From positions 248,001 to 312,000 of the forward strand of contig NZ_NXIA01000001.1 in the NCBI RefSeq assembly GCF_002412165.1: a stretch of 64,000 bases of DNA. The letters run 5' to 3'. Position numbers and translations under genes: made by a program. Under the pieces are notes generated by a model that worked only from the letters and a program-made list of their open reading frames with translations, did no database searches and was not told the DNA's origin. This DNA comes from Curtobacterium sp. 'Ferrero'. GTDB taxonomy: Bacteria > Actinomycetota > Actinomycetes > Actinomycetales > Microbacteriaceae. Of this stretch, positions 60,483-64,000 are shown piece after piece (positions within the stretch are counted from its first letter, which is position 1; every line of letters starts with the position of its first letter).

Positions 60483-61412
60483 GTGCCCCAGCAGCACCCC
60501 CACACCCCCACTGCAACGCCGCTGACGCGCCGCGAAGCCCTCGCCGCAGAACGCGCCACACCCCCCGCTCCGCGGACGCCCCGCATCCGCCGGACCCCCG
60601 CTGTCGTGAGTCGGCCGCCGCTGCCCGCCGTGACGGTGGCCGCGCCGGCTCCGACGCGGACGTTCCGATCCCGGGCGCTGGCGGCGATTCCGCTGACCGG
60701 TGCTGCTGCGGCGATGGCGCTGTTCACCGCCGCGGCGCTTCCCGCGCAGGCATCTACCGGCCCCGCCGTCACCGTGCCCGGCGGCACCCCGTCCGCTACC
60801 GGGCAGAGCTTCACCGCGACCGGGCTGACCGTGACCGTTGACCGGGACGGCTACACCGTCACCAAGCCCGCCGTGAAGCCCGTGATCACCAAGACGACCA
60901 CCAGCACCACGAACAGCGCCACAGCAGCGGCAGGTAGCACGGCTGCAGTCGCGCCCACCGGGACGATCGTGAACACCGGCGCCGGCGATATCCGCTGGCC
61001 CGTCGCCGGCAGCATCCGGGTCAGCTCCCCGTTCGGCCCCCGCCTCGCCCCGTGCGCGGCGTGCTCGTCGATCCACCAGGGCGCCGACATCACCCCCGGC
61101 GCCGGCACCCCCATCGGCGCCGTCGCCGCCGGCACCGTCCGAATCTCGGGCACCCACCCGGAGTACGGCCAGTACGTCATCATCGACCATCAGATCGACG
61201 GTCAGACCATCTCCACCCTCTACGCGCACATGATCTTCGGCTCGTCACCGCTGCATGCCGGGCAGAGCGTCGCCGTCGGGCAGCTCGTCGGCCTCGTCGG
61301 CAACACCGGCGCCAGCACCGGCGCCCACCTGCACCTGCAGGTCATGCTCGGCAGCAGCACCCCAATCGACCCCATTGCCTGGCTTACAACGAATGCCGGG
61401 CGCACCTTGTGA
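60483..61412 (+). CDS. secreted M23-family peptidase
   Basis: 309 residues from a GTG with GGAG eight bases upstream. Signal or anchor helix (about residues 65-90), a Thr/Ala-rich linker (ITKTTTSTTNSATAAAG), and a C-terminal LytM/M23 domain with SSPFGPR, the zinc motif IHQGADITPG, and AHLHLQ. Zinc metallopeptidases of this type cleave peptidoglycan cross-links, though many are regulators. It stands alone between the copper and cadmium loci. Confidence 0.87.
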   Translation: MPQQHPHTPTATPLTRREALAAERATPPAPRTPRIRRTPAVVSRPPLPAVTVAAPAPTRTFRSRALAAIPLTGAAAAMALFTAAALPAQASTGPAVTVPGGTPSATGQSFTATGLTVTVDRDGYTVTKPAVKPVITKTTTSTTNSATAAAGSTAAVAPTGTIVNTGAGDIRWPVAGSIRVSSPFGPRLAPCAACSSIHQGADITPGAGTPIGAVAAGTVRISGTHPEYGQYVIIDHQIDGQTISTLYAHMIFGSSPLHAGQSVAVGQLVGLVGNTGASTGAHLHLQVMLGSSTPIDPIAWLTTNAGRTL

Positions 61413-61515
61413 GCGGCGCCCACTCAGCCCGCTCCGCGGCAACCATCCGATCGCGCGCCGACGATCGCCTCCGGGCCGGCGGCAGCGTTGTGGAGAGCCG
61501 GCCGGCTGCACGTCG

Positions 61516-61548
61516 CCGATCATCGGTCGATACCGATATGATCGGCGT
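61516..61548 (+). promoter_or_regulatory. cadmium-type operator/promoter of the cadD operon
   Basis: Two dyads, CCGATCATCGG (61516-61526) and CCGATATGATCGG (61533-61545). The second covers a -10 box TATGAT at 61537-61542, six bases before an ATG, so the transcript is predicted leaderless. Confidence 0.6.
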
Positions 61549-61614
61549 ATGACGATCACTTGCCGGATGATGGTTCCCGTGTCTCGGCCGCCGCTTGTTG
61601 AGTCGAACCGATGA
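61549..61614 (+). CDS. 21-residue leader peptide coupled to cadD
   Basis: ATG exactly at the predicted transcription start; the peptide begins MTITCRMMVPV and contains one Cys and three Met. Its TGA overlaps the cadD ATG (ATGA), so translation of cadD is probably by termination-reinitiation; cadD has no ribosome-binding site of its own. Too short to call by composition; support comes from promoter and overlap geometry. Confidence 0.45.
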   Translation: MTITCRMMVPVSRPPLVESNR

Positions 61615-62222
61615 TCGGCACGATTGCGGCGGCGGTGGGTCTCTTTGCTGCCACCAACATCGATGACGTCGTGGTCCTGACGGTTCTGTTCCTCGCATCG
61701 ACGCGTGGAACGTTGCCTGGGTGGAAGGTCGTCGTCGGTCAGTACGCCGGCTTCATCGCCCTCGTCGCGATCAGCGTCCTCGCTGCCGCGGGGCTCACCA
61801 TCGTTCCGGACAAGTGGGTGGGGCTGCTGGGGCTCATCCCCCTGGGTATTGGTCTGGTGGGGTTGGTCCGTGCTCTGCGACGACGCGGTGATGACGACGA
61901 CGATGACGACTCGGTGGTGCGCGCGGGTGGGGTCCTCGGGGTCGCGGGGATCACCATCGCCAACGGCGCCGACAACATCTCCCTCTACACGCCGGTGTTC
62001 CGGACGACCCCGATCCCGGACACCGTGGTCACGATTGCGGTGTTCCTTGTGCTCGTCGCGGTGTGGTGCCTCGTGGCTCGCTTCGTGGGGACGAACAAGA
62101 CCGTCACGGAAGCCCTCGAGAAGATCGAGCACTGGCTCGTGCCCGCCGTGTTCACGGGCCTGGGCCTCTACATCCTGATCGAGTCCGGTGTGATCGTGCG
62201 ACTCATCGACGTGCTCTCGTGA
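61611..62222 (+). CDS. cadD: CadD-family cadmium resistance transporter
   Basis: 203 residues with about six helices. The opening AAAVGLFAATNIDDVVVLTV and the repeat-like VAGITIANGADNISLYTPVF are the CadD signatures (paired N-x-D-D/N-G-A-D-N motifs of the LysE superfamily). A run of seven Asp (residues about 94-100) lies in the central cytoplasmic loop and could bind cations. Exports or sequesters Cd2+. Overlaps lspA by four bases. Confidence 0.9.
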   Translation: MIGTIAAAVGLFAATNIDDVVVLTVLFLASTRGTLPGWKVVVGQYAGFIALVAISVLAAAGLTIVPDKWVGLLGLIPLGIGLVGLVRALRRRGDDDDDDDSVVRAGGVLGVAGITIANGADNISLYTPVFRTTPIPDTVVTIAVFLVLVAVWCLVARFVGTNKTVTEALEKIEHWLVPAVFTGLGLYILIESGVIVRLIDVLS

Positions 62223-62734
62223 GAGCGGGTACACGAGTGGTCGTGGTGCTGCTGATCGCCGGGGCCGCGCTCACCATCGACCAGCTCACGAAAGCGTGGG
62301 CACTGTCCGGCCTCGGCCCGTCGCGCACAATTGAGCTGGCTCCGGGTGCGACCCTCCAGCTCGTGTTCAACCCCGGCGTCGCTTTCAGCCTCGGCAGCGA
62401 GATGGGGCCGCCGCTCGCACTCGGCATCATCGCCCTGACGTTGTGCCTGGCAACGTGGGCAGTCGTGCGCGCCGTGCGCGGCACCGACATGCTCGCCACT
62501 GGGCTGATGAGCGTCGCCGTCGGCGGGGCCGCAGGCAACCTCTGCGACCGCATCACCCGCGCCGATTCCGGGCCGCTCACTGGCGAAGTCGTCGACTTCA
62601 TCAACATCGACTGGTTCGCCATCTTCAACGTCGCCGACATCTTCGCCACCCTGGGGATCGCCGGATTCGCGATCCGCTTCCTGATGCCGGGCAGCCACAA
62701 GGACGAGCCCGCGCCCACGGAGCGATCAGCGTGA
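62219..62734 (+). CDS. lspA: lipoprotein signal peptidase, accessory copy
   Basis: 171 residues from a GTG overlapping the cadD stop. Four helices with conserved segments TIDQLTKAWALS, LVFNPGVAFSLGS, GGAAGNLCDRITR and the second active-site aspartate in IFNVADIFATLG. Signal peptidase II cleaves prolipoproteins. Extra lspA genes are common in metal-resistance islands; a role with metal-binding lipoproteins such as the DUF305 protein is inferred. Confidence 0.92.
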   Translation: MRAGTRVVVVLLIAGAALTIDQLTKAWALSGLGPSRTIELAPGATLQLVFNPGVAFSLGSEMGPPLALGIIALTLCLATWAVVRAVRGTDMLATGLMSVAVGGAAGNLCDRITRADSGPLTGEVVDFINIDWFAIFNVADIFATLGIAGFAIRFLMPGSHKDEPAPTERSA

Positions 62735-63468
62735 CCGGGAACCCTTTCGCGGAAGCGATCCTCAGCGGGCAGCTCCTGATCGCCGTGCCGGTCGCACTCC
62801 TGGCCGGGCTGGTGTCCTTCCTCTCACCATGCGTTCTCCCACTCGTCCCCGGGTACCTCGGCTTCATCGGCGGTGTCGCAGAACAACGCCGCCGCAGCAC
62901 GCTCACCCTGGGCGTGCTCCTGTTCATCCTCGGCTTCACCGTCATCTTCGTCGCCTACGCCGCCGCATTCGGCGCCGCCGGCTTCTGGCTGATCCGCTGG
63001 CGCGACCTGCTCACGCAGATCCTCGGCGGCTTCGTCATCATCATGGGACTCGTGTTCATCGGCCGCTTCGGGATCCTGCAGCGCACCCTCAAACCACGAT
63101 GGAAGCCGGCCACCGGCATCGCCGGCGCACCCCTGCTCGGGATCGTGTTCGGGCTCGGATGGACCCCCTGCCTTGGCCCGACCCTCACCGCGATCAACCT
63201 GCTGAGCCTGCAAGCCGCGAGCACCTGGAACGGCGTCCTGCTCGGCATCGCCTACTGCCTCGGACTCGGCATCCCCTTCCTCCTCCTCGCCCTTGGAACC
63301 ACCTGGGCCACCACCGCGATCAGCCGCGTCAAACGGCACCTACGGACCGTGAACCTGATCGGTGGTGGCACGCTGATCCTCATCGGTGTCCTCATGGTCA
63401 CCGGACTGTGGTCATCGCTGATGTACACGATCGGCGCGCAGATCGGGCAGTACGTCACCCTCCTCTAA
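62731..63468 (+). CDS. ccdA: CcdA/DsbD-type thiol-transfer membrane protein
   Basis: 245 residues, six helices, GTG start overlapping the lspA stop. The paired intramembrane cysteines are in FLSPCVLPLVPGYLGFI and GLGWTPCLGPTLTAINLL. CcdA passes reducing power from cytoplasmic thioredoxin to outside proteins, needed for cytochrome c or metal-stressed thiols. Third gene of cadD-lspA-ccdA. Confidence 0.92.
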   Translation: MTGNPFAEAILSGQLLIAVPVALLAGLVSFLSPCVLPLVPGYLGFIGGVAEQRRRSTLTLGVLLFILGFTVIFVAYAAAFGAAGFWLIRWRDLLTQILGGFVIIMGLVFIGRFGILQRTLKPRWKPATGIAGAPLLGIVFGLGWTPCLGPTLTAINLLSLQAASTWNGVLLGIAYCLGLGIPFLLLALGTTWATTAISRVKRHLRTVNLIGGGTLILIGVLMVTGLWSSLMYTIGAQIGQYVTLL

Positions 63469-63592
63469 TAAGGCCGACCATCGCACCACGCAGGCCCACG
63501 GCTGTCAGACATGACGGCGCAGCGGAACGCGAGTGGCGGGTCGCTGCGAAGAATCGCGTCGACGAGGCATCAGCGGGACGCGCAACGAGGCG

Positions 63593-63610
63593 CACCGATA
63601 TCATCGGTGT
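63593..63610 (+). promoter_or_regulatory. cmtR operator/promoter
   Basis: Dyad CACCGATATCATCGGTG (63593-63609) covering a -10 box TATCAT at 63599-63604; the cmtR ATG follows after six bases, so a leaderless transcript is predicted. Near-identical to the cadD promoter. Confidence 0.7.
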
Positions 63611-63958
63611 ATGCCGATCGTAGAAGCACGGGGCGATCTTGCCGCCGTATCGCTGTTCCACTCGCTCGCGGACCCGACCCGACTGCGCATCGTGCGTCGC
63701 CTCCGTTTGGGAGAGGCTCGCGTGAGTGACCTCGTGGCGGAGTTGGGGCTTGCGCAGTCGACGATCTCCGAGCATGTCGCGTGCTTGCGTGACTGCGCTC
63801 TCGTAGAGGGGCGGACTCAGGGCCGGCAGGTGTTCTACTCGCTCGCGCAGCCGGAGCTGATGGATCTCCTCGAATCTGCGGAAACGCTGTTGCACGCCAC
63901 CGGCTACCAGGTGGACCTCTGCGGCACCTACGGCTCGGACGCGAGGGCTACCGAATGA
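63611..63958 (+). CDS. cmtR: CmtR-type Cd/Pb sensor (ArsR family)
   Basis: 115 residues, winged helix with LFHSLADPTRLRIVRRLRLG and LAQSTISEHVACLRDCALVE. Cys58, Cys62 and Cys104 (VDLCGTYG) match the Cd(II)/Pb(II) ligands Cys57, Cys61 and Cys102 of M. tuberculosis CmtR. A repressor released by cadmium or lead. The dyad over its own promoter, also at cadD, is the likely operator. Its stop overlaps the next start. Confidence 0.93.
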   Translation: MPIVEARGDLAAVSLFHSLADPTRLRIVRRLRLGEARVSDLVAELGLAQSTISEHVACLRDCALVEGRTQGRQVFYSLAQPELMDLLESAETLLHATGYQVDLCGTYGSDARATE

Positions 63959-64000
63959 GCACCCGCACCGTGACCGAAACGGAGCAGCTCACCCGACGAG
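63955..64000 (+). CDS. 5' end of a gene coupled to cmtR
   Basis: An ATG overlapping the cmtR stop (ATGA) opens a frame that runs to the window end, beginning MSTRTVTETEQLTRR. Too short to identify. By position behind a CmtR-type sensor, a metal-exporting P-type ATPase or cation exporter is likely. Confidence 0.6.
   Translation, partial: MSTRTVTETEQLTRR

Noticed and set aside
1..64000. CRISPR array
   Set aside because: The repeats present are tandem, palindromic or paralogous genes; no regular repeat-spacer array.

Overview
The window is high-GC DNA with dense, often overlapping genes, many GTG starts and several apparently leaderless promoters. Gene content points to an actinobacterium of the family Microbacteriaceae, most likely Curtobacterium or a close relative. 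This placement is inferred from gene families and composition, not from a marker gene. No rRNA, tRNA, CRISPR array, integrase or transposase was found.

Bases 1 to about 21.6 kb look like ordinary chromosome: the 3' end of an MFS drug exporter with its TetR regulator, small conserved proteins, a DUF808-type membrane protein, a Kup potassium transporter, a secreted acid phosphatase made of two tandem HAD domains, a polysaccharide flippase, a coupled DUF6421/SDR/threonine-aldolase operon, a quinone-oxidoreductase-like enzyme, an acyl-CoA-dehydrogenase-fold flavoprotein with an AmiS/UreI channel, a BLUF photoreceptor and a kinase-aminotransferase fusion. Four copies of a 44-bp palindrome sit between genes here; I saw none further right.

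From about 21.7 kb the content becomes accessory. 21.7-24.8 kb carries a TcmP/DUF5131 pair and a divergent membrane-anchored protein with a PD-(D/E)XK-like motif. 25.3-32.5 kb holds unfamiliar genes: a frameshifted gene and a tightly coupled operon of two duplicated families, with a decayed third copy. 32.9-38.2 kb has two related multi-spanning membrane proteins flanking a DedA protein, a divergent two-component system and an orphan FetB-like permease.

38.4-42.6 kb is a stress cassette of universal stress protein, phosphoglycerate mutase, two CrcB fluoride channels, inorganic pyrophosphatase and enolase. It combines fluoride export with spare copies of classic fluoride-sensitive enzymes. 42.5-47.4 kb carries a LysR/TDT-transporter pair, a uracil-DNA-glycosylase-like protein, and a MerR-type regulator divergent from a thioredoxin-like protein and a flavoprotein disulfide reductase.

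47.5-60.3 kb is the most striking part. Eight overlapping genes encode a complex I-like membrane assembly (A, a B/D-like fusion, H, J, K, L, M, N). The proton-pumping subunits keep their key residues, but the iron-sulfur cysteines and quinone-site signatures are gone, and C, E, F, G and I are absent. A dyad upstream of this operon matches one upstream of copZ-copA, where a CsoR-type repressor gene is also found, so copper control is predicted. A His/Met-rich linker in the B/D-like fusion fits copper binding. A His-rich exported protein, a DUF6153-like protein and a DUF305 lipoprotein complete the copper locus.

60.5-64 kb has an M23 peptidase and a cadmium locus: a leader peptide, cadD, lspA, ccdA, a CmtR-type sensor and the start of another gene. 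The leader and cmtR have near-identical leaderless promoters with a dyad over the -10 box.
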